The notes under the pieces were generated by a model that did not search any database, had not been told where the DNA came from, and worked only from the letters and a program-made list of their open reading frames with translations. 64,000 nucleotides of DNA from Agaricus subrufescens (lineage: Eukaryota > Basidiomycota > Agaricomycetes > Agaricales > Agaricaceae), in contig CM057059.1 in assembly GCA_029945375.1 (NCBI GenBank), positions 2,790,001-2,854,000 on the forward strand. The letters are read 5' to 3'. A program made the position numbers and the translations under genes. Shown piece by piece: positions 44,301 through 53,901 of this stretch. The first letter of the stretch is position 1. Each line of letters opens with the position of its first letter.

Positions 44301-45271
44301 CCTCAGCAGCACCCTCAGCAGGGGTATGCGCAGCCAGGGCCGGGAATACAAGGTACATATGGACAATACCCTCAGCAACAACCGCAAGCATCATATCAAC
44401 CAGCACAACAACCACAACAACAAGCGTATGCGATGGTCAACGCAGCGGTCAATGGTCAGGCTCAGCATCGGGCTATCAGTCAGAATAGTGCATACGGAGC
44501 TGCACCTAACAATAACCAAGCTCACCGAATGTCATTGACGGTCGCAGGTAATGGTGGTTATAGGGCTTCGAGCCCGGGCGCTGTTGGTGCTATGACAATT
44601 GGGACATCTGCTAGTCCACAACCGATTCAAGCACCGCCACCCCAAATGCAGGCACAACATCCGCAAATGCAACATCAAATACCAATGGGTCATCAACAAA
44701 TGGTGGCATCTCAAGGTCAGGCACCTGGAATGTATCCACAGTCTGCGACGGCGGAAGATGGACAGCTAATTTTGTTCTATGGTACGTCGCGAAATTCTTT
44801 CTTAAACTTTTTCTACGGTGGAATATTCTTGAAAAAGAGTGTTTTCTATTTGTTTTTTCTGTTTATCTGTCACGCTATCCTACTTGGCGCGGACTTCTTT
44901 TTCAAGGGCTGGAGTGTATTGGATGGCGTCACCCGTTATATATTATAACCCTGGAACATGTGGTTTTTCTAGTAAAGTTCTCGGCTTCCGCCATGACTCT
45001 ATTCTTCTTACGCTGCTGGCACTTCCTCGCATCTACTCTTGTACCTATTGGTCATGGGTTCAACGCTGACGTCTTCACGTGTTCATCTTTAGTGAAAGCA
45101 TTGTATGATTATCAAGCGACGATAGATGAAGAATTCGATTTCCAAGCAGGAGACATTATTGGTGTTACTGCTACACCCGAGGATGGATGGTGGAGCGGAG
45201 AGCTACTAGATGAAGCCCGGAGGCAAAGAGGACGACACGTGTTCCCGAGCAATTTTGTTTGCTTGTTTTGA
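41324..45271 (+). CDS. F-BAR and SH3 domain protein of cytokinesis (Cdc15/Imp2/Hof1 type)
   Basis: Membrane-curving scaffold of the contractile ring. Exons 41324-41520, 41584-41658, 41874-42393, 42450-44781 and 45093-45271 give 1100 residues. The F-BAR domain covers about 25-285: FCNSFWGFGDQGFDVL, RNFWKERAAIEEDYAKRL, then long helices with KQLQESHVDKAREKYEQD and the end ENMWSYANFVST. A long disordered middle (about 330-1030) is rich in Ser, Pro, Asn and Gln, with poly-Q and His-Pro-Gln repeats around 44200-44450. The C-terminal SH3 domain, KALYDYQATIDEEFDFQAGD...GWWSGELL...VFPSNFV, occupies the last 58 residues and is encoded by the last exon after a 311-bp intron, unusually long for this window. 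Which of the fungal paralogues it is cannot be decided without alignment. Confidence 0.88.
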
Positions 45272-46377
45272 GGGAGTCGGTTTATAGGCCTCCCAAAACC
45301 GATTTGGGGCAACATCGAGCTTGGGGGATTGAATACTGATCATAAGAAATGGGAAGGTTTACGTGATGCATTGATATCTGCCATTTAGGCGTTGTTGAGT
45401 ACTTTTTTTATTGTCTCTTTTTGTTTTTGAGCTTCATTTACCCTCCCATATCGGTCGATCTCCATACCGCCGGGCGGCGTCAAGGCATACCCCGCGGACC
45501 TTTAAGCTTTGTTTTGCATTTGCTCTTTTTCTTGCTTGTTTGACTCTAGACTTTTCTCAGTTTTGTGCTAGACATTTTTGATCGCATTATTTGTTCCGAT
45601 TTTGAGCTACGCCATCGTATCCATGTATTGTATCACACATCTAAGGCGAATGATATCTTGTGTACCTGTATACAGCACAGACTTGAGTCCGAAAGGGATA
45701 ATCTTCGGACACCTGACCTGACTCTCGGAACAGCGGAATTTGAAAATCTCGGAGATCCGGTTTGACGAAGCATCCCGGCAGGCTCGGTCCAATACATAGC
45801 ACCGATGAATAGGCCGCGCCACTGAACACAAGCCTCAAGGCAATAGGGTCTTGCGGCTAGAATGTGTCATCATGGAGAATTTATGTACGTGAAGGAACAA
45901 ATCACAGCCGAGATGAGGCAGAGTGGGCGCCAGGGCCCATTTTCGGTCTTGTGGATGAGGCACTGCACTGGCTGACGTTGGTAATGATCTAAGATTGGGA
46001 AGAGTCTGGGAATGGCGACAGACACTGAGTTGATGGGAACAAACCAGTGCTATTGTTCGAATCATTTTTTACCTGCCTTTTTGCCGTCTTGTTGGCGTAT
46101 TTAGGAGGCCCGGGGCCGGTATAGAGCCCACACAAGCCACCGGTGTTGCCCGACACTGCGGTACGTCAACTATCAAGTGATCAACCGCAGGGGAAGGACC
46201 CTGACAGCCATTTCATCTATATCCAGATCCTGAGGCACGTCCCGGCGCTTATTCGTCTTCCAGTCTGTTCGCATATCAGACAGCCCCAGCCATTCCTATT
46301 TAACCCTGCCCTCTTCTTCCCGTCTTTCTTGTCTTCCCCCCGTCCGGCCATCTCTCTCCCCTTGCACTACTTCAGCC
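45272..46377. other. Intergenic, F-BAR 3' UTR and upstream region of the next ORF
   Basis: No supported gene. The part near 46260-46377 is strongly pyrimidine-rich on the + strand, as is common just upstream of start codons in basidiomycete genes, and leads into the small ORF at 46378. Confidence 0.5.
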
Positions 46378-46584
46378 ATGCGAGCCACCGTCTCACTCTA
46401 CGAACACCCAACCCTCACCGACTCCGACATCTGGTCGTCTGGCCCTGCAAGCACCACGGGCGGCCGCACGGCAGTCGTCCTGGGTGTCATCTCCCTCGCT
46501 GCCGCCTCCACCCTCGCCGCAGTGCAGTATACCGGTCTCACTCCGGCAAGGTTGGTCTCCTTTCTCTTCCCCACCACGCAGTGA
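46378..46584 (+). CDS. Putative small single-pass membrane protein, 68 residues
   Basis: A short open frame preceded by a C/T-rich leader. The N-terminal 30 residues are polar (MRATVSLYEHPTLTDSDIW). A hydrophobic segment, AVVLGVISLAAASTLAAV, follows at about 33-50, then a short tail. Several other frames overlap the same DNA, and I recognise no family, but the leader composition, the GC-rich coding-like third positions and the single membrane segment favour this one. Confidence 0.4.
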   Translation: MRATVSLYEHPTLTDSDIWSSGPASTTGGRTAVVLGVISLAAASTLAAVQYTGLTPARLVSFLFPTTQ

Positions 46585-48568
46585 TATTCCGTGCCAACCT
46601 TGGCTTCCATCCCGCCCTCCCCTTCGTGGTTCTGGCTGTGGTTGTGTGGTCTTGAGGCTCGTATAGTGTCACTGCCGTGTTTGTGGAGTTTACAGTTCCG
46701 TCAATGTGCCTGTGCTGACTTTTTCCCTGCAGTTTCTTTGCATGAGATTCGCCGTTGATGGGCATCTAGCCCTTATCCATCCGTTTTACCCCCACCATCT
46801 TCTTTCTGGTTACGACTCGTCTCTCTCTCCAAGTGTACTTTATTCCCATTCCCAGTTCGTTGTTCTAAAACCCACCTTTACGACGCGGCACGACTATCGA
46901 TCAACCCAAGCGTGCATATATCGATCTCCTATCTTCCCTTTTCAGTCATCCCGGAATCTCATCGAACACCTGATTCTCTTCCATGCGTCCCCTCACCCGC
47001 ATATATGATCTGTCGTTCTTCCGATGGGTTCATCACGTCAACCAACCTCCTCCCTCCCCACTCGTCCATATTTTCGGCAGCGACACTATATATTTAGAAT
47101 GCGTTGCGGATCTACTTGCCACTTCCGCTCAGCATTCTATATGCCCTGCATCACAGATGTGGCGCATGTGAACAGTTCTGATTCGTCAAGGATTAGTCTG
47201 TCCGGTGTCGGATATCCTAGGGGGTCGGAACGTTGCGCGACTGCTTTTGACATCCGAAATTCAACCTTTCTCGTCATATATTGTTCTATCTGTATCAACA
47301 GTTTCAACAACTCTTCGTCTTTACTTGTGCATGTACGAGTATCCCACTTCCCATCTTTGCTCTATCCCTTAGTTACATTCAGTAATTCCTACCCTGTGTC
47401 AGCCTCAACTAGTCATCTTAGTCAGTACTTTGAATAACACTACTTGTTCCTTGTCTCCCGGTTTTGATGTGTTTTACTTAAGGTTCATGGAGTTTGTTCC
47501 TTCCGAGGTGTTTCCGACTGATGTGGACAATTGAAGCCCGAAGTCTTGTGTTTGAGGCTCTACTTTTCACGTAAGCCACATATAGTATGATGCGATAGGT
47601 GTTTCCTTGCTGTAAAGGGCTAACGCGGGTGATGTACAAGCAGATACTGTCCGGACCATACAGGACTAACTATAACAGAGACAGAATCCAGATCGTTAGC
47701 TTGAAGCTTGCACCACAATCTGCCACGCGCTGCTGATCAGTATCCAATAGTAGTTGCTCAATATGGTCTAGGCGTGGATAAAATGCCAGAGAGAAGCCTG
47801 CCATGATAATCCCTCATTGCGTGAACCCTTTGGTGAAATGACGATGATTAAATGTCAATGAAGTCTTGAACCTGATACTTAAAACGTAAAAGGTTCAATG
47901 ACGAAAGGGGGTAGTGTTATCAAACCCGCACATAAACACGTAAAAGATAAAACAGAAATTGAATACCGAAATTGGGCAAAGTTGATGTTCAAAATGAGAG
48001 TCCGGAGGTTTGATACGTACGGATGTGACAGCACATTACTTTTTTGATAGTGGGGAAATTAATAGGTTTTAGAACACCGAGTTTGAGAGGATTCAGACTT
48101 TGCCAGGTTTGTCTGTAGTGTACCGGTTTTAGCTTAGTATGTAGGTAGGGGCGGACCTTAGCCCTACAGCACCGGTGGTTTGATACCGGCGACCAACTGT
48201 ATAATTGCAACAAGGTTTACTCACCTCGGCCAGCGGTCATGCGGTTGGTCAGCAGATTGACTCTACTACGATAGGCACCACTGTATAAGGTAGGAGTGGG
48301 GTTAATACGTTAACTGAACGTCTGGATTCAAGGGCTGGACCTGAAGGTTGACGCATGCTCGAGCTGGAAAGCCGCCCAAGGGCCATATGAAAGTATGCAA
48401 CTTTTCGTATCGATAGAAGGAAGATTGTCCCCCGGGACCTCATGGTATTCTGGAGGGGTCGAGAGCTTTTAGGAAAATCCTCATATCGGATCGACTGGAT
48501 TGACAAGAAGGAATCCTCTATTGCATATAGGGACGAAACGACAGGCGAGTGCTTTGATAGCGAGGTGT
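46585..48568. other. Long intergenic stretch with a tRNA-like segment
   Basis: About 2 kb without a supported gene. The part to 47440 is pyrimidine-rich and may be UTR. Several frames of 60-137 codons overlap one another and look like chance. At 48129-48187 there is an A-box/B-box pair of tRNA type described separately. Confidence 0.45.
48129..48187 (+). other. tRNA-like A-box/B-box pair, possible pseudo-tRNA or SINE head
   Basis: TTAGCTTAGTATGTAGG resembles a Pol III A box, and GGTTTGATACC (48178-48187) matches the B-box consensus at most positions, with normal spacing. The stem CCGGT/ACCGG closes the T-like arm, but with an 8-nt loop, and no acceptor stem can be formed. It is therefore not a working tRNA. 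Confidence 0.35.
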
Positions 48569-49241
48569 CTACATCTGTTGTATTATCTTTTGTGCAACGC
48601 GTTCTTTCACTGTTTGATATGCATTCATGATTGTTTGTTCGTTGATGACGATCTCTGTTGTGTCGGGTCGTGGCCGACTGACGCGCGATGCGATAGCTGT
48701 TGCGTCTGTATCCACTATTATCCTGTGGGTTTTTGAAGTAGTCAGGAATGCGAAGCTTTGGCATAGATAAGCGGGTTGCGTTACCCATCATCGACGGTTT
48801 CGTCCAGACAGAGCAACACCAAGTCTAGGTTTTCCAACACGGCACGTTTTTCGAGAGAATTTCGGAGGAGCATAGTTAGAGCGTCGGTGAGTGATGTAAG
48901 CGCGCTCGAGAGCATGAGTTCATTCTCGATTGGTCCAGAGATGAAGTAGAGGATGAGATCAAGCGAATGTTTGTATACGGCTAGATGAGAATCGTAGAGG
49001 ATGATGTCTGGCGAATAGCGCGGAATAAGTCTCAGCTTCCGTTTAGCACGAGGAACTTACCCCCAGCTTTTTTTGTCTTCTGCCATAGTCCCTTCTCGAA
49101 CGCTTTTTGTTCTTTGAGAGTCAGGAATTCTTTCGATTCGCCGTCTGGATGGCCTTTAGGATGATAGTACTTTGCAAGGACGCGGTTCCCCTCTGCGTCT
49201 AGGATGATGAAGGCTTGAATGCTGTAGAGGGAGAGATTCAT
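48569..49241 (-). CDS. RET3: Coatomer zeta subunit (COPI)
   Basis: Small subunit of the COPI coat for Golgi-to-ER vesicles, related to adaptor sigma chains. Exons 49241-49061, 49007-48785 and 48722-48569 give 185 residues. Blocks in order: LYSIQAFIILDAEGNRVLAKYY, EQKAFEKGLWQKT, LAVYKHSLDLILYFISG, ENELMLSSALTSLTDALTML, LEKRAVLENLDLVLLCLDE, VDDGIIVDTDATAIASRV, and the ending VKERVAQKIIQQM. The coding frame begins six codons earlier too, but MNLSLYS fits family starts. It contains an insertion, HPKGHPDGESKEFLTL, after KYY relative to the animal protein. It is divergent from the NIF3-like gene with 104 bp between starts. Confidence 0.9.
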
Positions 49242-49345
49242 GGTTGTAAATGCGATCAATGAATATGTCGTGGCAGATCTCCAGGAGTTGTTTCCCAGGC
49301 TATAGATAGAACACTGTGTCCCTCTTCACAGGCGACCATCATCTC
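49242..49345. promoter_or_regulatory. Bidirectional promoter between RET3 and the NIF3-like gene
   Basis: 104 bp between divergent start codons. No TATA box identified. Confidence 0.55.
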
Positions 49346-49807
49346 ATGGCTCTCGCCCGCTTCAAACTTGTCTTCTTCGTCCCAAGGACAAACACACGAG
49401 CTGTCTTGAGTCATATGTTTGGCAAGTTTCCGAACAACCTTGGGAAAATTGGAAATTACGAACAGTGTGCTTTCATTCAAAATGGAACCGGTCATTTGCT
49501 ATTGAATCCTACCCATAAGGCTACAGACAGCTCATAAGGCACAAACTGACAGGACAGTTCAAACCCGTTGAGGGCTCAGATCCTACAATTGGTTCTCTTG
49601 GCGTTTTAGAGCAGGTGGAGGAGGATCGCGTGGAGATTACATTAATTGATACTGAAAAATCCGGGAGAACAGTGGTGAATGTTGTCAGCGAGTTGAAGTC
49701 TGTCAGTCATTTAAAGTTTCATATCGTCTTCTCATCCTCACTGCAGCCGCTAGGTCCATCCATACGAAGAAGTTGCATATGATGTGTACAAACTGGAAGA
49801 TTTCTAG
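49346..49807 (+). CDS. Single-domain NIF3-like (YqfO insertion-domain, CutA-like) protein
   Basis: Three exons, 49346-49490, 49553-49701 and 49754-49807, give 115 residues. Motifs: FKLVFFVPRTNTRAVL, KIGNYEQCAFIQNGTGQFKPVEG, DPTIGSLG, VEEDRVEITL, and the end VHPYEEVAYDVYKLEDF. This is the small PII/CutA-like domain that in bacterial and animal NIF3 proteins is inserted in, or precedes, the metal-binding domain; here it stands alone, as in many fungi. The metal-binding half of NIF3 is absent, so dimetal hydrolase activity is not expected. The second donor, GTCAGT, is non-standard after GT but is the only one that joins to VHPYEE in frame. Function unknown. Confidence 0.8.
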
Positions 49808-50471
49808 CCAATTTGTTACCAGACGAACCCATGAACGTTTGAAATGTGTATCAGCAATGCTATGGGGCTCGTCGCGAGGTCCCTCGCTACAGATAATTAT
49901 CTGTTTCTGGAACGGATAATCAGATCAATCAATATGCAATGACGGACCATTATATTGCTCTCATATGGTTACGTTCTATTTTTATCTCTTGGCCTTGCTT
50001 TCATGCTTCTATCGCTCATATATGTCAGCCGCAGTGTACACAGCCCCGCAGAGATGTCCAAGAGCTAGGAGCTCCAACGATCCTTATAGGCCCCCCCGGC
50101 AACGTGTTCAGCTTTCTAAATTACAAAGAAAAAGAACATTCGCTTCCGACAGTACGACCCTGCAACCCATCCAAAAGCGGAACAGCTAGAGGCTCCTCGA
50201 GTCGGTTGCCTGGCAATAATGGTCAAACGTTCTTGGCTTACGCTCATGAGGCTGTTCACCGAAAAGCTCCGCCTGTGAGATTCTTCCCATGATCAGCCGT
50301 GAGAGCTCAAGTGAGCAATGTGCTCTCGCCTTATAATTAGTGGGAGTTGTTTGGGGTCCCTTTGCAGACATCAGAGTTACGTTGTTTGTTTCTCACACCT
50401 TGCCTGACATTGCTTCTTCCATCATCTTCCCTTCAGTCTACTCACTCAACTGGTACATCCTACCTGCTGGA
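49808..50471. other. Intergenic
   Basis: No supported gene. A 117-codon forward frame (49939-50292) and its shadows show no family resemblance. It holds the promoter of the phosphoesterase gene; the last 100 bp are pyrimidine-rich. Confidence 0.45.
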
Positions 50472-53362
50472 ATGAATCTTTCGCCTCTCTCTCTTTTAAG
50501 TCTCTTACTTCTTATACCCCACATCTACGCTTGCGGCGATCATTCTCACTCTCATGCTCGGCGTGGTCATGGAAATACGCCAGGACAACATCCTTCGCCA
50601 CCGACACGCCCACTTGAATGGGGTGATATCAACATCATCCACACTACTGACAGCCATGGTTGGTTACTAGGACATCAGAAGGCATCGTTTCCAGAGCCAA
50701 ACTATAGGTACGCTTCTTAGTGAGCGCGCAAATGCACTGAAGCATATTCACACTTCTTAGTGCTGACTTTGGAGACTTCGCATCGTTTGTGACACATATG
50801 AAGGAAATTGCTGATGTTAGTTCGCGGTCCCCCTGGGGATATCTTTCGCTGACCCTTTGTCTTAAAATTCTAGAAAAAGGGCGTCGATTTGTTGTTGGTC
50901 GACAGTGGTGACTTACACGATGGTAAGCATCGCTGGAGCTACCTTACTAGTAAAAGTTTTGATCTCCGCCTTATATAGGTACTGGTTTGAGTGATGGGTT
51001 TCCGCCTGGTGGAGTTGATGCTCATGATGTGCGCATTTTCCGCTTTCGGAGATATCACATACTAATCTGAGCAGTCTAATGAATTTGTGAAAATGCTTCC
51101 GTATGATGTCATGGCTATCGGAAAGTACGTCCTCATTGTGGTTTCGGTGGCCTCGTTGTGTAATCTGACCTAATTCTTGCGATAGCCATGAGCTATACAT
51201 CTATGCGAATACTCTTGACATGTAAGCACGACATATCTTGCGCTTGGTGATAGACCCCACATAATATTTGGCAGGCATCAGAATTTCGCGCCTGCTTTGA
51301 ATGGGCGGTACTTAAGTTCAAACGTGAACATCACTGTCACTGGTCATGATGGCAACCCAATTGATGTCCCTGTCGGCGGTATGTCCGTTCTTAATATCAA
51401 AATACACCTTGGTGACTGACATTTACTCAGAACGTTTTGCTAAGTTTAGGACTAAACAGTGGGTATCGAGTTGTTATCTCAATTGAAAGATAGCTCAGCG
51501 TATATTTTAATCTTTCATTATCAGTGGGCGCAAAATAACCTCATTAGGTGTTTTATTCGACTTTACGGATAACGATAGAAATACCACAGTCCAAAAAGTG
51601 GCTGATATGGTCAAGGAACAATGGGTTTGTGATATTAGGATCACTCGGGTTAAGGGCATTCATTAATTCATTGTCATTTGCAGTTCAAAGACGCGATTCA
51701 GGAGGAACCTGACTTGTTTTTGCTTGTTGGGTAAGAAGTGAATCCATTATGAACGCGAAACATCTATCGACCTTGGTCATTTTTAGACACATGCCAGTTT
51801 CTCGCGACAACTGTACGAGGACTATTTCGTTTGTTGGAACGGTCTACCTAAACATCACATAGGGCCTCTGGTATTCAACGCTGTCCGTGCTGTTCATCCG
51901 ACTACACCAATTATGATTTTAGGGGGTAAGGATTTAACCGCGTAAATCTGGTTTCCCGAAAGCTGATCTATGGCTGTAGGTCATACCCATATTCGTGACT
52001 GCGGTTAGTGTTGCGGAGCCCTTTCTCACATACAAATAGTCCCACTAACATCAAAAACAGTGCAAATGGACAACAGGTCGATGGCTTTGGAAAGCGGTCG
52101 TTACATGGAAACCGTTGGTACGTCCTCAGTTGAAATTCCAACGTCGAGCTCGTCCTTACAGTCATTTTGAACAGGCTGGATGAGTGCGTGTCATGTTTAA
52201 TATCGATTTATTCCTCGACCTAGATGGATACTTAGGTGCCAAATTGGACAAAAGAAATACTAAGGGACCTATTCCCTTCAGCAGGAGATATCTCGATACC
52301 AACCGTGTTACATACGAGGTGCGAGGCCTGGCAGTGTTTAGTTAATCGTGAACTTACCGCAGTTGACGACCTTTAGTTCCACACGAAAAAGAACGACCAC
52401 CAATTTGACACGTCTCTAGGCAAAAAAGTCTCCAAAGGTCTGCAAGCCCTCAGTGATCGTTTCGATCTCGGGAAGGTCTTTGGCACGGCACCCCAGGACT
52501 ACCTCCTCCTAACGTATGTTGTCCTTTGCGCTTCTTGCATCAAATATAAACCTCAACTCACCCATGTCGCACGCACGTTCAGAGCACAATATCCCGCGAA
52601 TAACTCCGCCCTGACCCTTTTCATCAAACAAGCTGTCCCAATTGCCCTTCAAAGCAACCGCACTGGATCCGGGCCTGCCTTCTTTATGACTAACTCCGGA
52701 TCGCTCCGTTTTGATCTATATGCGGGCCCATTCACGCGCAATGATCAGTTCACAATCTCTCCATTCACCGACTCGTTCCGTTTCATATCGAACATATCTC
52801 TGTCGGATGCGACGGCAGCGTTTGATGCCTTGAATAATCCCCAGCGTCGTGATGAAACTGAAGAGCTATTGGCACAACACTATGATGCCGTCAAGGGGTA
52901 CGAGAGGGGAAGAGTAGATACCATCTTCAATAATTGGTTGAAAAAGATGGATCAGGCGGTTGACCTTGAAAGGAGAGGTATGAAAAATTTGACCTTGGGC
53001 TATGTGACCAAAGATGTGAGTTATTCTTTTGTTTTTTTTTTTGTTTATTCTCCGTGGCGCTGTTCTCTAATATCGTTCGCAAACTACAGTCCTGCCCAGG
53101 CATCGGTGATGATACCCTACACACCCCGATAAGTATATTTGGATCTCCCGAATTCATCGCGTCCGACCCGCCGACTGGAGACAATATTACGCCTGACACA
53201 CCCATCGACTTTGTGTTTGTTGACTTCGTTGAGTCGGACATTCTGAAGATCTTGAACAGTATGCACACGGATAAAAATTATACGGATGCTGATACTATGT
53301 TGTACTCGGATATATTGGCGAATGCGGTGTTGGGCGTTTTTGCACAAGAAGCGTGGAACTAG
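50472..53362 (+). CDS. Secreted 5'-nucleotidase-like metallophosphoesterase
   Basis: Calcineurin-like phosphoesterase plus 5'-nucleotidase C-terminal domain, 619 residues from 19 exons: 50472-50707, 50761-50815, 50874-50922, 50979-51028, 51075-51124, 51186-51221, 51275-51378, 51431-51458, 51525-51624, 51684-51730, 51787-51812, 51863-51925, 51980-52003, 52061-52117, 52175-52183, 52236-52318, 52377-52513, 52583-53015 and 53090-53362. A signal peptide covers residues 1-20 ([15 protein letters not shown]), followed by a His-rich stretch. Metal-binding motifs: [27 protein letters not shown] and GGHTHIRDC. The second half has [19 protein letters not shown], which forms the nucleotide-binding domain in the family. 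The closest fungal relatives are the YHR202W-type proteins. Exon 15 is only 9 bp. Confidence 0.88.
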
Positions 53363-53901
53363 GCAATGAGGGTCGTAGGTCACTTTCTTTTTTCTCTGTG
53401 TGTGGGGGTTTGTGCAGGGGTTAGTGGGTAGATTAGTTGTTTTGACGAGGACTTTTGTGGGCACTGTTGGGATAATTTGGGATGCGGTCCCTCTTGTGTG
53501 TGTAGGTTTCTTTGTAGGGGTAGCAGGTAGATGTTTTGCTTAATGAATACTTTCATTGGCACTGTCAACTCGTCAGTTAGTTTACAAAGCTAGCTAGTGT
53601 ATTCATCATGTGCAGTTCCGGTATGTCACTAATTCAACTGACACCAATCATGTCGCTTGTTCATTCCTTAGTTATGGATCTGCCTCATTTGAGGAGGCCG
53701 TTTATTGCTCAGTCAGTCAAATCTTTATAACCAAATCTTCTATAGAAACCAAGAAAGAGAAAGTAGAAAGCACTACCTAAACTAAAAACCCCGCTCCGCC
53801 CACCAAGATTCACCGTGGTCCTATATGCATGTAGGCGTTGATTCCTGTCACCATCCCATTTTCGATTCTTTGTCGAGCCTCTCACGCACGAAGCAGATAG
53901 C
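53363..53901. repeat. Convergent 3' regions with an imperfect direct duplication
   Basis: Between about 53391-53466 and 53493-53568 a GT-rich segment of about 75 bp is repeated imperfectly (both copies share TGTGTGT, GGTAGAT and GGCACTGT blocks in the same order). No gene seen. It lies in the 3' flank of the phosphoesterase gene. Confidence 0.5.

Noticed and set aside
43797..44715. Long minus-strand frames rich in Leu and Arg
   Set aside because: Shadows of the Gln/Pro/His-rich middle region of the F-BAR protein.
46143..46655. 170-codon forward frame
   Set aside because: It spans the pyrimidine-rich leader and overlaps the more plausible small membrane ORF at 46378.
47024..47437. 137-codon forward frame
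   Set aside because: Ser- and Pro-rich from pyrimidine-rich DNA, overlapped by two similar frames, no family resemblance and no start context. Probably UTR.
48249..48791. 180-codon minus-strand frame
   Set aside because: It overlaps the third exon of coatomer zeta in another frame. The zeta reading (TEIVINEQTIMNAYQTVKERV) is the conserved one.
49256..49495. 79-codon minus-strand frame just upstream of coatomer zeta
   Set aside because: Antisense to the NIF3-like first exon, whose FKLVFFVPRTN and KIGNYEQC motifs identify the true strand.
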